DNA of 64,000 bases from assembly GCA_009809945.1 (NCBI GenBank), contig WTPW01000678.1:182718-246717 (forward strand), in the 5' to 3' direction. The notes below the pieces were generated by a model. That model ran no database searches and was not told where the DNA came from. It saw only the letters and a list, made by a program, of their open reading frames with translations. Below, piece by piece: positions 12,373 through 22,940 of this stretch (positions are counted from its first letter, which is position 1; every line of letters starts with the position of its first letter). The position numbers and the translations under genes were made by a program. The DNA is from Gigaspora margarita. Taxonomy: Eukaryota > Glomeromycota > Glomeromycetes > Diversisporales > Gigasporaceae.

Positions 12373-14060
12373 ACTAGGAACGTAGTACGAAGTACGTAGA
12401 TAGAGTATGGTTTACATTCGAGTTTTTCGTTCGTACACAAAATCTGGAATCTGATTGGGCACCCTAATAATTTACGATGTCAGCTGATGAAATATAGCTA
12501 AGCCAGGATACCTGCAGCAATCCAGTGATGAAGCCGTAAATCCAACGATATAGCAAACTAATGCCGCGTGAAATAACAAATGAGCATAATGATTGATTAA
12601 ATTATAATTGTTTTCATATTTTAGTTATGATAAGATTTCTAACTGCTCAGTTGCTGGACTCTTGCATAGAAATACGTCACGGTAAACAATTTGTACCAAA
12701 CACTACCCATACAAGATCTTGCCATTTGGAAGCATTCGAGTTTTGCATTCGTCCGAAAATTTTGATTCTGATTAGATGCTTAATTTTGTATGCGTTACGC
12801 GAAAAGGTGCAATGATCATCCTTACCAGAAACATAAGCAAAATCTTGATTTTTGATTGTATGTGATTTTCATGATACAATGATTATCTGTATTTGTATTA
12901 AATCCTGCTTGAGGATTAACGATTATCTCATAGTTGCTGAATACGGAAGTTAATAGGAAGTCATAAGTTGGATTGGATATTAGGTAGCGTTCCCACAATA
13001 AATTGTTCATTTGACCAATCAAAATTTAGGATCAGGAGTAACGTGATCGTCAAAACAATGCGTTTTGTTTTCTAAGTAAAAAAATTACATGTAAAATTAT
13101 AACTAAGAAAACCGCGTTATAATTAGGGTTAGGGTTAAAAAAAATATAGCTGTTATAGTGTGGCTATTAGTAAATTTTTTTTTTAATTATGACGCAGTAG
13201 ATGGTTTCCTAATAAAATTTAGAGCTATCCCTGTTTTTTTTTGTAAAAAAGTGTGTTTGCTTCGATTTTTACGTTACATTGTCTTTAAATTCGATTGGTT
13301 GAAATTACAGGGGTGAACATTTTTTTGTGGGAGAGCTAGGGGCATTGATGAATTAGTGGCAGAAATGATCCTTGGTCCCATGATTTCCAAACAATTTAGA
13401 GCTTCATAGATCATTCACATGAAAAATTTAATGATACGTAATTGATATTCTGGGTTTTCTTGGATGCATTTGGCTTGGAAATCATGGGCAGAGAATTGTT
13501 TTGCTACACTAATCTACCTAGAAGTCATACTTGAACTTTAAGGTTAATGTACTTCTCTTGTGATGCTAGTCATTGTTGCATTGCCCAAAGGTTTCTTCTA
13601 TCAGTGGCATTCAATTATTATTCAACATTGTATGCATGTTCAAAAAAAGCATTCATGTCACTGCTTAGCCTGTATTTCAGTCACAATTGAAACTCTTCCA
13701 TGACAAAACTGATATAACAGCTAGGGGGGGTTTTGTTTTACTTATATGTTTATTATCAATAATCAGATAAAACTGTGTATAAATATAATCTGAATTATAT
13801 ACAAATATTAAAAATGTGAATTTATTATTGCTCAGATTTTACCAGTCAGTTAGAAGCTTCTAACAGGTATCAGTTACATTTATGACCAGTTATGACCAGT
13901 TATAACCTTTACTACTTCTAAATATAATGCTCTTTTATTTAGTAACAGCATATGTAAAAATTTATTTGCCTTTTTCTGAATTTATTCAATTGCTATGTAT
14001 GATTACTGTATTGTTACATATTAATGTACATGAATATTATTTATAAAAAGGTTCTTAATT
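12368..14060 (+). repeat. Left arm of a ~28-kb-spaced long inverted repeat
   Basis: This arm aligns as the reverse complement of 39,500-40,783 at roughly 80% identity by eye. Clear shared blocks are GGAACGTAGTACGAAGTACG, CACGCGGCATTAG (as its complement), AGGAAGTCATAA with GGAAGTTAATAGG, and the TGATTTCC and TTGGAAATCA pair. The arm is about 400 bp longer than its partner because a MITE sits inside it (12,985-13,335). The ORFs at 12,627-12,815 and 12,822-13,022 have counterparts in the other arm but look non-coding. Confidence 0.8.
12985..13335. mobile_element. MITE inserted in the left inverted-repeat arm
   Basis: The partner arm at 40,130 runs straight through the site, so this is an insertion. 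The left end TAGCGTTCCCACAATAAATTG matches the reverse complement of the right end (TAGCTCTCCCACAAAAAAATG), and both continue into ACCAATC. The core contains TTAGGGTTAGGGTT near 13,123. Host sequence of the pattern TGGATTAGTGGC is split between the two sides. Confidence 0.65.
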
Positions 14061-14095
14061 AATCTAATCAGGATCAAGATTTTGTGAATGAACAC

Positions 14096-14597
14096 TAGTG
14101 ATACGGGTCGATAAAAAAATCGTGGCCCGAGGCTGATCCAAAAAAAGCTCTGGCCGGTCGACCGGGCCGATCTTTTGCTAGTGTAATTTTTTCTGATCAG
14201 AATCAGTCAAACATTTATCTATATTAAACGTGTAAAAAGTCATCAGGTAGTTTTTTTGTCGAATTCTAGTGATATTTAATTATTTAATTGTTATTCTTTT
14301 TGTCTTTGAGAAAAATTCCAGCATGTTAGTATTTTATGTTGATTGATTTTCTACGCCTCCGAACATTCTGACACTTAGATTATATTCACCATTTGCCAGT
14401 TTATCACTAAATAGGCCAATTTCTACATTATTATCAATGACTAGCCGATTTTTATTTAATTCCTAGACTGAAATATGTTTTAGAAGAGAATTGTTTCTAA
14501 TACTTTTCTTACCAACCGGCCATCCCACAAAGGTGCGGGCCGAGGGTCGACCCACCCATCGACCTGGCCGTTGGGCCGGGGTTGACCCGTATCACTA
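14096..14597. mobile_element. hAT-type MITE with GC-rich ends
   Basis: The termini TAGTGATACGGGTCGA and GACCCGTATCACTA are inverted, and a perfect 8-bp duplication ATGAACAC flanks it (14,088-14,095 and 14,598-14,605). The ends are rich in GGCC, CGGCC and GGTCGAC, in contrast to an AT-rich middle. No ORF is seen. The stretch 14,600-15,267 beyond it shows no gene. Confidence 0.88.
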
Positions 14598-15279
14598 ATG
14601 AACACACCTATTTATGGCATGTACTAATAATGCCTGACAAATGACAAAATAGTTTTGTCTAGATGTAATGAACTGTTTTATCAGCAGCTTCAGTTAGATG
14701 AATGATGAATAATGAAACTTATGATGAACTTATAATGAATGACTAAACTCAAGATGAATAATGAAATGTGTGACAAAACTTAGCAAATATATATATTTAT
14801 AAAAAAAATAAATAAAAATTAAAGTACAATTTGATGGTTTAGAAATCATTGAAAACTAATTAGTGCATAAATACCTTTTAGCATTATAAGGACTCTGTTG
14901 CTAGGAAAACTACTAAAATTATAGTTGTTAAATAAACTTTTTTGTAAAATAATGTAAGATAAAACCTCTAACAAAAGAAAAAACCTCAAATCCTTTTGAT
15001 GAAAGATGATACCCAAATTTGAAATGAAAAACCCTCTAGTGCTCTTGCTAAAAAAAAAGAAAGTCTATAAAGCTTTAATGTATGTTTTCATTAAATAAAA
15101 ATAAAATTAATCAAATAGTCCTAAAACTTTATATATTTAACATAAAAAAATAAATTATTATCGAGGCTCTTTATTTATATTTAATACTGGATATTTACCT
15201 GCATGCATATTTAGTTTTAAAATCCAACTACAAAACTTATAAATATGTAAATACCTAGGCTATTAACATCTCAAATATT

Positions 15280-16419
15280 AAGGGTGTAGCGACTTAGAAA
15301 AGTTGGTAAGTTGTTACTCCCAAGTGGCAGGTCTAGGGTTCAAATTCTACTGGCGATGCTTTGAAAAATAGACCTGTGTTCTGGTAAGGGTGCTGACATT
15401 TATTAGGTAATATTTTAGGGGGTGGGGGGGTCAAGAAAAATCTTACCTTAGTTAGTTAGTTAAATTTGAATGGCTAAAATAAAATCTTACCTGGGGGTGG
15501 GAGGGTAAGCCCCTATAGTAAATAGATATTAGGTAATAAATGTCAGCGCCCTAACTATTTCTTATCAATTGGTTGAGTACACTACCTGTAGCCCTTGGTA
15601 CACCATCTCGAATGGTAGCCTTCAGGTACACAAAATACAAGAAACTGGGAAAATGGAAACCTGTTTGGCAAGTCCCAAGTCAGAAGGTAGCAAAGATTAT
15701 CAACAGTGCTTCCAAAGCCAGAATATCAGAAACCAGAGCCAGAGAATTAGATAACAAGACTCTTGAGAAGGAGGCCCACCAACCTGGCTGCCAGAGCATA
15801 CTAGAGAAAAAGGACCTACATTCTGGTAATAGGTACCAAGAAAAGAAAGCTATATCGACCTTTCAGTCTAACTGGTTTGGAAGTTTGTAAATTCTGTATA
15901 AGGACTAGTAGGATGGTGAGGTGGGTGCTAGGATTGGAGTGAACCTTGCAAGGGCAGAAGTAGGAAATGGTAGCAGTTTAGGCTAATTCCTTAACTGCAA
16001 GTGGTCTGCTTTAGTAGATGTGTAAGTTACCAAAGTATAGGTAATACCTATAAGGGACAGGAACTTCTTTACCAAGTGTTCCGTGAGAATAAACTAGTTC
16101 AAAAGAAATTCTGTAAGCATCCAGGACTAACCTTGACTGACTAATGTAACAGAAAATTGTACTAGTGATACAAGTAGGATTAAAAGGTGAAGCAAGGACC
16201 AGAGGGTTTAAATAGATATCTTCTAGTTGGGTTGCAGATATAGCAACTAGTATAGAACCTTCAGGCAGACTACTTAAATTAGACAACCAAAAGTTGTATG
16301 TGTGGCTAGTTGTATCCTCATTAATATAACAAATGTCAGGTGCCCAAAGAGGCACCCTTGATCCATTTGCTTGAATAAAAACCTTTTTTCAAAGCAGAAA
16401 CTTTGACATAAAAAAAAAT
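15280..16419 (+). mobile_element. tRNA-headed retroposon (SINE-like), copy 1
   Basis: A perfect 12-bp duplication ATCTCAAATATT flanks it (15,268-15,279 and 16,420-16,431). It starts AAGGGTGTAGCGACTTAG, carries a tRNA-like B box (GGGTTCAAATTCT) near 15,337 and ends in an A-run after CTTTGACAT. This is the mark of LINE-driven retroposition from a Pol III-type head. At about 1.14 kb (976 without the nested MITE) it is long for a SINE. A reading frame on the minus strand (16,011-16,355) aligns without gaps to one in copy 2. A plus-strand ORF (15,573-15,890) also exists; neither matches a family I know. Confidence 0.85.
15388..15551. mobile_element. PIF/Harbinger-like MITE nested in the retroposon
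   Basis: The ends GGGTGCTGACATTTATTAGG and its near-complement at the right form the TIRs. The flanking TAA at 15,385-15,387 and 15,552-15,554 is the typical 3-bp TWA duplication. The sister retroposon at 29,428 lacks it and reads TAACTG across the site. A run of G (GGGGGTGGGGGG) lies in the left half. Confidence 0.85.
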
Positions 16420-16469
16420 ATCTCAAATATTTAAATGTTTAATTGATAACCTGGATAAGATCTGCAAAA

Positions 16470-16612
16470 TTACAATATTTGGAGTTGGCTAAAGTGGTGT
16501 TAATTTAATATATGATCAACACACTGCATAAATTACATTTATAATACCTATATACCTTCTAACAATAAATGATAACCCTAACTCTAACCAAATTGCACTC
16601 CACTTTAGCCAA
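16470..16612. mobile_element. Short MITE (AGTTGGCTAAAGTGG ends)
   Basis: GGAGTTGGCTAAAGTGGTG on the left is mirrored by the reverse complement of CACTCCACTTTAGCCAACC on the right. The interior includes AACCCTAACTCTAACC, a degenerate telomere-like tract. No coding potential was seen. Confidence 0.65.
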
Positions 16613-16643
16613 CCCTATATTGGTACAATAGTAAATTTTGGGG

Positions 16644-16841
16644 CGATGCATCTAATAGTAGTTATATTATTCAAATTGGCCCAGTAGTTACCAAGATATT
16701 ACTAAAAATAATTGGCTAAATATATAAAATTTCAATATTAACAATAGTTTGTTTACATATAGTCAGCCAATTGTTTTTTAGTAATATTTTGGTAAATATT
16801 GGGGCAATTTATATATTATAACTATAATTGATGCATCTCAA
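16644..16841. mobile_element. Foldback MITE with ~70-bp arms
   Basis: GATGCATC begins the left arm and ends the right arm. The arms share ACCAAGATATTACTAAAAA (left) and ACCAAAATATTACTAAAAAA (right, complement), so almost the full length folds on itself. No ORF is seen. Confidence 0.7.
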
Positions 16842-16866
16842 TGGGCTACAATTTTTAATTAATTGA

Positions 16867-18116
16867 TAGTGTTAGAAATCTGTTTTGAAATTTATGTTCT
16901 CATGAGAACATATTTATTTAATTTAATATTCTCAAAAATTTTTTTATATTTTCAAATAAAAAAAAATTTTTTCTTTTTCTTTTTCTTTTTTTTTCTTTTT
17001 TTTCCAATCTTACTTTTTTTTTTACTCTTATTTCTTTCTTTTATTTTCTTTTTTACACTTATATATTTATACATTTGGATATTTTTAATTTTTTTAAAAT
17101 GGCAATTACTAATTTTTACTAAAGAAAAAAATTACTAGTTGTGCAATATCTCAAAAATGTACTAAGTAATTATAGTTTGAGTTCTAAATAAAAATGGTCA
17201 TGACTTTTGAAAACCTCACAAAAAACTAAAATTGGAACCTTATATCCAATCTACATTATATTATGTATAAAAAATTGTTAAAACCACCCTAACTCTAAAA
17301 ATAATAAGAGAGAAAATTTTTTCCTAGTTAAATATAGCTATTTTCTTTAAAAATTATTAATGATAAGATAATAAAAAATTTATTTGTTTACTAAAATATA
17401 TAAACAAAGCTAAGTTATTTATAAAATAAGGCTATGACTTTACATTGTTTTAAAAAACCAAATTTAATATTTAAAGCTTTTTATATAATATTAAAGATAT
17501 TGTTGGTTTGATCTAGTTTGTATATTTAGTTTTAAATAAGCTATTAATGTCTCTCAAATATTTAAATAAATAAATATAGTAAAGATAATGTATTATTCTT
17601 CTTAGCTATAAAATTAGTAATTTTATAATTTCAAAAAATTTCTCACAATAAAATTTTAAAATGTAATACTAAATATCAAAATCATAATAACTAAAGATTG
17701 TTAAATAATTTTCTTGTAAAAATTTATATTATCATTATAGTGAGTTTAGCTTTCTAAAAGTTTATATTAAATATTGTATATCAATGTTTATATAATAAGG
17801 TAGCTATGCAACTATATTGTCTGAAACTGGGAATAGATAAATCAACAATTATANNATCTAAAATTTTCTGTGATTCAAGAACAACTAGTTATTCTCTATT
17901 TCAACTAACAATTAAATATTTATATAAACTTAATTATTTTAAACTATTAATTAATAAAAATAAATTTTATACTTTATATATTACATAGAGAACATATTTT
18001 TCAAACTTAATGTTCTCAAAAAAAATTTAATAGAGAACATCTTAAATTTAGTAAATGTTCTCAAATTAAAAATAATGTTCTCATGAGAAAATGAGAACAT
18101 AAGATTTCCAACACTG
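16867..18116. mobile_element. hAT-like element with YAGTGTTRGAAATC ends
   Basis: TAGTGTTAGAAATC at the left and GATTTCCAACACTG at the right are inverted. Both are followed inward by ATGTTCTCATGAGAACAT-type palindromes, which recur four or more times in the last 120 bases. The flanks ATTAATTG and ATTGGTTG agree at 6 of 8 bases, as for an aged 8-bp duplication. The interior is very AT-rich. It includes a long T/C-only tract (about 16,965-17,030) and the low-complexity ORFs 16,863-17,138 and 17,806-17,988, which I do not regard as genes. Confidence 0.65.
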
Positions 18117-18271
18117 ATTGGTTGTTAACTTAATAAAAAAATTACTTTTTATGAACTCCACTCATAGGTATATTGCTCCAAATTCTAATATAGAAATTCT
18201 GCTAATCTTATCTGGATCAGCAATTAAATAAATAATAAAATATATACATGCTAGCAATCTGCATCAATAGC

Positions 18272-18574
18272 GCACATCGGTTTCTGTGCCAGGTTATGTT
18301 GATCATGTGGCCAAACTACCAATCAGATTTCAAGATCAGGTGTAACATAACACAATTATAAAAATTTCAAAACAACTGTTCATTTGCATATTTACCAAAA
18401 GTTTGCATAAAAAACCACTTTTGGTGCACTAACAAAAAGTTCTCTTTGAACGATTTTACTATATGTCTTGCTAACCTTGCCCCCTAACTCTAACCCTAAC
18501 CCTAACATTAATAATTCAAAAAAATTTGCCTGTACCACATGATCAATATAACCTGGCACAAAATACCTACGTGC
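18272..18574. mobile_element. Mutator-type MITE with TTAGGG-like core
   Basis: TIRs of about 40 bp end in GCACATCGG and CCTACGTGC, with TGATCATGTGG inside each. A perfect 9-bp duplication ATCAATAGC (18,263-18,271 and 18,575-18,583) fits the Mutator superfamily. The core has CCCTAACTCTAACCCTAACC near 18,482. Confidence 0.85.
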
Positions 18575-18703
18575 ATCAATAGCAGCCAAATTTGCAAAAG
18601 ATAGATCTTGTTTGCATTATTATTATTTCTACCTATTTCTACTTTTTTATCTGCTATAGTACAGGACAGATTAAGTTATCCAATTTTATTGGTTATTTTA
18701 AAA

Positions 18704-18774
18704 TAATGCATTCGGGTAACATTGGAGACCCCGAATGCATTAATATATAATACCAATATAAGACTACTATAATA
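18704..18774 (+). repeat. 71-bp perfect direct repeat, left copy
   Basis: Identical over 71 bases to 22,941-23,011, in the same orientation. It opens with a hairpin whose 12-bp arms are AATGCATTCGGG and CCCGAATGCATT around a 13-base loop, followed by an AT-rich tail. It does not look like a normal LTR, being too short and not starting TG, nor like a TIR. It may mark the ends of the 4.2-kb segment between the copies. Confidence 0.9.
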
Positions 18775-18874
18775 AAAGTGGCGCAGTTAAAAATTTTTAA
18801 AAAGTATAAAAAGCCTAAAACCCTACTTGCGTATTCAAGCAATTTGAATACGCATGCATAAAACTGGTTAAAAA

Positions 18875-19114
18875 ATGAGTTTAAACCGATCAAACCTTTA
18901 TAAAATTGAAGTTAATGGGTCTATTTCTTGTTTGCAAGAAAATTGTTCTTATAAGTTTTGTAACCCTAAAGATAAACAATGATGCATTATACAACACTAT
19001 AAAAACTATCATAATGATATTTTTTTAAAACTAAAAGTTTTAAATGCCAAATCTTACAAAAAACCTTTAATGCAAAATGTTATTACCCTTACTGAAGAAG
19101 AACAACTAATTTAG
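18875..19114 (+). pseudogene. Small Cys/His-rich ORF with one in-frame stop
   Basis: A 79-codon frame runs from an ATG to TAG, broken only by TGA at codon 36 (18,980). It reads CLQENCSYKFC before the stop and CIIQHYKNYHND after it, a spacing that could be a zinc finger. The end is polar (TLTEEEQLI). I recognise no family. It converges with the coiled-coil ORF at 19,190-19,444 inside the segment bounded by the 71-bp repeats. Confidence 0.45.
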
Positions 19115-19189
19115 CCTATTTACACAACTAAACTTTAGTTTCATCCATTTATAGATACATGCTTTTATCATTAAAGATAGATACTAATT

Positions 19190-19444
19190 TCAAAATTTAA
19201 TTACTGATAAAACAATCTTGAATGCATTATTTGATTTTGTTAACTTTTCAATTGTTTTGGTTGATTGTTCTAATTCATTCATCAATTCTTTAACTCTTGA
19301 TTGTAATGCAGTATTTGCTTGGTTCAAATCATTCTTATCTTGAAGTAAAGCAATATTTTGCTGAGTAATGTCTTGTGTATCTTGTAGCAACTTATAATAT
19401 TTATCTTTTAAAAGTTCACTATCAGTTAACTGTTAATCAGACAT
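19190..19444 (-). pseudogene. Short coiled-coil ORF with one in-frame stop
   Basis: The frame starts MSD, meets TAA at codon 4, then continues for 80 codons to its natural stop. The peptide is rich in L, Q, K, N and D with heptad-like spacing (ITQQNIALLQDKNDLNQ, then RVKELMNELEQSTKTIEKL), so a coiled coil is likely over most of its length. A downstream ATG could start a 66-residue protein at 19,390. The family is unknown. The TAA may be a mutated CAA or a sequencing error near the assembly gap. Confidence 0.5.
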
Positions 19445-19642
19445 CTTTTAGTTTTAAAAAACAAATTGTTATTTGTATTTATTTATAAATTACCCAAACT
19501 CGCCATTTGGCAGGCTCCACCTGGCAGTCGCGGCGACTGGCCATCCTCTCATCCTACTTGGCCAAAGATCATGTGGCAAAATTGCCAATAGGCAATTTTG
19601 AATTTGTTTGCTAAACTAGAAAAACAGATACTATTAAATGTA

Positions 19643-20154
19643 NNNNNNNNNNNNNNNNNNNNNNNNNNNNNNNNNNNNNNNNNNNNNNNNNNNNNNNNNN
19701 NNNNNNNNNNNNNNNNNNNNNNNNNNNNNNNNNNNNNNNNNNNNNNNNNNNNNNNNNNNNNNNNNNNNNNNNNNNNNNNNNNNNNNNNNNNNNNNNNNNN
19801 NNNNNNNNNNNNNNNNNNNNNNNNNNNNNNNNNNNNNNNNNNNNNNNNNNNNNNNNNNNNNNNNNNNNNNNNNNNNNNNNNNNNNNNNNNNNNNNNNNNN
19901 NNNNNNNNNNNNNNNNNNNNNNNNNNNNNNNNNNNNNNNNNNNNNNNNNNNNNNNNNNNNNNNNNNNNNNNNNNNNNNNNNNNNNNNNNNNNNNNNNNNN
20001 NNNNNNNNNNNNNNNNNNNNNNNNNNNNNNNNNNNNNNNNNNNNNNNNNNNNNNNNNNNNNNNNNNNNNNNNNNNNNNNNNNNNNNNNNNNNNNNNNNNN
20101 NNNNNNNNNNNNNNNNNNNNNNNNNNNNNNNNNNNNNNNNNNNNNNNNNNNNNN
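19643..20154. other. Assembly gap (512 Ns)
   Basis: This is a run of N. Isolated Ns also occur at 17,853-17,854, 20,536, 20,574, 20,818 and near 52,966-53,004. Sequence just right of the gap shows homopolymer frameshifts, so base quality here is doubtful. Confidence 0.99.
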
Positions 20155-20479
20155 AAAAAAAAGAACTACAATCGCATGCAATGAATGTCGGTATCTAAAA
20201 AAAAATGTGATAATAATCCAATTTGTCATAGATATTTGTTTAAAATATTTATTATGTAAGAACTAAAAAAAAAATTATTCATCATCAAGATATTATTAAT
20301 GACAAAATGATGAGCTTATAAAACTAAGTAAAGATATATATCAATTAAATAAAGAAAATTTAAACCAAAAAAAAAAAATAAATATAAATTTAAATCATGA
20401 TTTAGATATCGGAAAGTTCTTATTAAATTTAGAAATACTCTTTAAATTATTATTAAAATTTAATTTATTTACATGTTAG
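20155..20479 (+). pseudogene. Remnant of a Zn(II)2Cys6 transcription factor
   Basis: Right after the gap the frame reads ACNECRYLKK. After a frame change in the A-run near 20,202 it continues KCDNNPICHRY, and after another it gives CLKYLLC. Together these supply the six cysteines of a fungal binuclear zinc cluster (C-x2-C-x6-C-x5-C then C-x5/6-C), a DNA-binding domain found almost only in fungi. A third frame then gives DELIKLSKDIYQLNKENL, like the coiled coil that follows such clusters, and ends at TAG. The start lies in the gap. Either it is a decayed gene or the A-run lengths are wrong. Confidence 0.6.
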
Positions 20480-20736
20480 ATTATAAGCCAAGTTACTATA
20501 TTGGACAAAAATTCCTAATTAGACAAACTGATATTNGTAATATTTAAGCCAAATTGCTATGTTGGACAAAAATTNCTAATTTCAAATAAAGTGAAAATGT
20601 CAAATAAAATAGTGTAAATGGCTTTTTTTTAAGTTTTTTTTTACATTTTATACAATATATATTTATGACATACAGCAAAATATGTATCAAACGGGTTTAA
20701 TAAATTTTTTTATTTTTTTTTATCTTTTTTTTTTGA

Positions 20737-20915
20737 TATTTTACATACGTTTCGATACGTTTTTTGCCCATAGCGAAAAATTTTATTAATAAAATTATAA
20801 AACTGGTCTTAAGAAACNAGCATTTTTTTGAGCCAAAGAACAACTTTTGTTAATGACTCAAAGTCGATTATCATAATAAAATTTCGCTTAAATCATACTG
20901 TTGGCTTTTTTTCGT
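20737..20915 (+). repeat. Dispersed ~200-bp repeat unit, copy 1
   Basis: It shares with 22,234-22,400 and 22,432-22,600 the ordered words CGTTTCGATACGTTTTTTG, TAGCGAAAAATTTTATTA, TTAAGAAAC(T)AGCATTTTT, CAAAGAACAACTTTTGTTA and AAGTCGATTAT. Diverged units also occur at 46,320-46,590 and 47,117-47,215. Confidence 0.8.
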
Positions 20916-21127
20916 ATTTTATTATTATGACATCAAAAAAGGTAACTAATATTGATGTTCAACAATTTTCTATTGTTTACTATTTTTAATCTTTTTTTTT
21001 TTTCTTTTAATCTTTTTATTTCGTTGTAGTATTTTTAAGAAACTTCTTTTTTTTAAAAAAAACAAATAATACATAGTTTTTTTTCTTGAGCTATATATGT
21101 TGTAACTTGTTTTCACATATATAGTTG

Positions 21128-21330
21128 AATTTAAAGGCCACGTTAACTGAAGACAGGGTGGTGAAAAATAGTAAATCCTCTGAGAAGCTCTGGCCTGTAC
21201 GAATGTGACAGAGTACCATCTTCTTAAGACTACTGGTTTTTCATCCTTGTAAGTCCTTGGAATCTTACAAGATTCTTTGGGTCCAATTGATTTTGGACGG
21301 ACTCCCTATGAGGTTACAGAATTTAAATTC
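21128..21330. other. GC-richer island of unknown nature
   Basis: About 200 bases (from GGCCACGTTAACTGAAGACAG to GGACTCCCTATGAGG) stand out from the poly(A/T) surroundings. It holds the small inverted pair CTTGTAAG and CTTACAAG. It might be a retroposon tail or an RNA gene, but I recognise no motif. The rest of 20,916-22,233 shows no gene. Confidence 0.35.
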
Positions 21331-22233
21331 ATTTTTTTTTTCTTGTTTTTGTAAAACTTTTAAAGTTTATACAAAATTTTTTTTAAACAAAAAACATTTA
21401 TTAAACAAATAACATTCAGAACGCCATAAAGGGTAAGTATATTTTTTTTGTTTTTTTTTTTATATTAAAAATACCCTTGCAAAACTTTTCCAACTTTTAT
21501 TGTCAGTATTCGACGATGATTTATGAAAAATTTCACTATGCTAACAACAAAACTTCTTCTAACAACGCTTCTAGAGTAAATGTAGGACTACTCGAATCTC
21601 AAATTTGAAGTAAACCGGATAAAAACTCATGAAGTTATGACGATTTTTGTAAAAATTAGACGTTGACGTTTTTGCAAATTTTCTTTTGAAGAAAAACGTA
21701 TTTTCGAAGACTTTGGTGAAATGAACCGTAAGAACTTTCATTACTAGAGTTGGTTGGTAAGGCATTAATCTATTCACACTGAAAATTTCAGGTCTCTAGC
21801 TTCAATATTGACGAATTGATGAATTTTTTTCATATTGTTTTCAGATACGAAAATTTTGATGAAAAGGTATAAAAAATTCACCATCACACCCTTGATTTTT
21901 TTAGCCTACATAATAATATATGTTCAAATTTCACAAGCAAATAAAATATTGTCATACAATTTTGCCTGTGAAATTTGATATATTTTGGACGAATATTCAT
22001 AGAGTTATTATTTTTTTTCATTTATCTTTTGTGAAAATTCTCTTTTCTTATATATTAAAAAAAGAAATTTATCAAATAAAGCATTTTGTTTAAATGAAAC
22101 TTACAATACGAGCTTAATAAAGTTGGTAGAGATGACTTTTATTAGTTTGTATGTCAAATTTCAGGTCAAACGGATGAATATTTACTAAAATCTACCAAAT
22201 TTTGATGAAGCGCTACTCTTTATTATTGTTTTT

Positions 22234-22610
22234 CGCATACGTTTCGATACGTTTTTTGTCCATAGCGAAAAATTTTATTATTAAAATTATAAAACTGGCC
22301 TTAAGAAACTAGCATTTTTTTGAGCCAAAGAACAACTTTTGTTAGTGGCCATAAGTCGATTATCTTAATAAAATTTCTCACAAACCGCATTTTTTCGTTT
22401 GACGGTCCATTTTTTTCTTCAAATCGTTCTTTTAGATACGTTTTGATACGTTTTTTGATCGTAGCAAAAAATTATAATAATAAAACAATAAAACTAGTCT
22501 TAAGAAACTACCATTTTTTTCGCTCAAAGAACAACTTTTGTTAATAACTCTAAATCAATTATCTTAATAAAATTTCTCACAAACCGCATTTTTTCGTTTG
22601 ACGGAAGTTT
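22234..22610 (+). repeat. Dispersed ~200-bp repeat, two tandem units
   Basis: Two consecutive units (22,234-22,400 and 22,432-22,600) each run from the GATACGTTTT box to CACAAACCGCATTTTTTCG and TTTGACGG. They differ at a modest number of positions. The ORF at 22,320-22,544 follows the repeat and has no independent support. From 22,610 to 22,930 there are two copies of GTCGATCAARTGGCCAGAAA but no gene. Confidence 0.8.
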
Positions 22611-22940
22611 TGAAATTCAATTTAAAAACGTGATCTAATCTTTCTTAATAACTTAGTCATCACTTTTCAAAAAACTGGCCACTAAGTAATTAATTATGAA
22701 TGTCGATCAAATGGCCAGAAACCCGATCAAACCATATCACACCTTTTAATAAATTTATTATTAATTTATTTGTCACCTCTTTGTCGATCAAGTGGCCAGA
22801 AAACCGATGGTTTACATATTATCAAGTCACGCTTCAATCACGTTTTACAATATTATTTATATTAGGTGACAGATAAAAATCTGGCCGCTATACTCCTGTT
22901 TCTTGACATTTTGTAGATCATTTACCTTATGACATAATAT

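Noticed and set aside
16863..17138. 91-codon ORF rich in Phe and Leu
   Set aside because: It translates a T/C homopolymer-like tract inside a hAT-like element, with no membrane-protein logic beyond low complexity.
19549..20266. Long open frames on both strands spanning the N-run
   Set aside because: They are open only because N codons have no stops. The real sequence on each side is short and unrelated apart from the zinc-cluster remnant.
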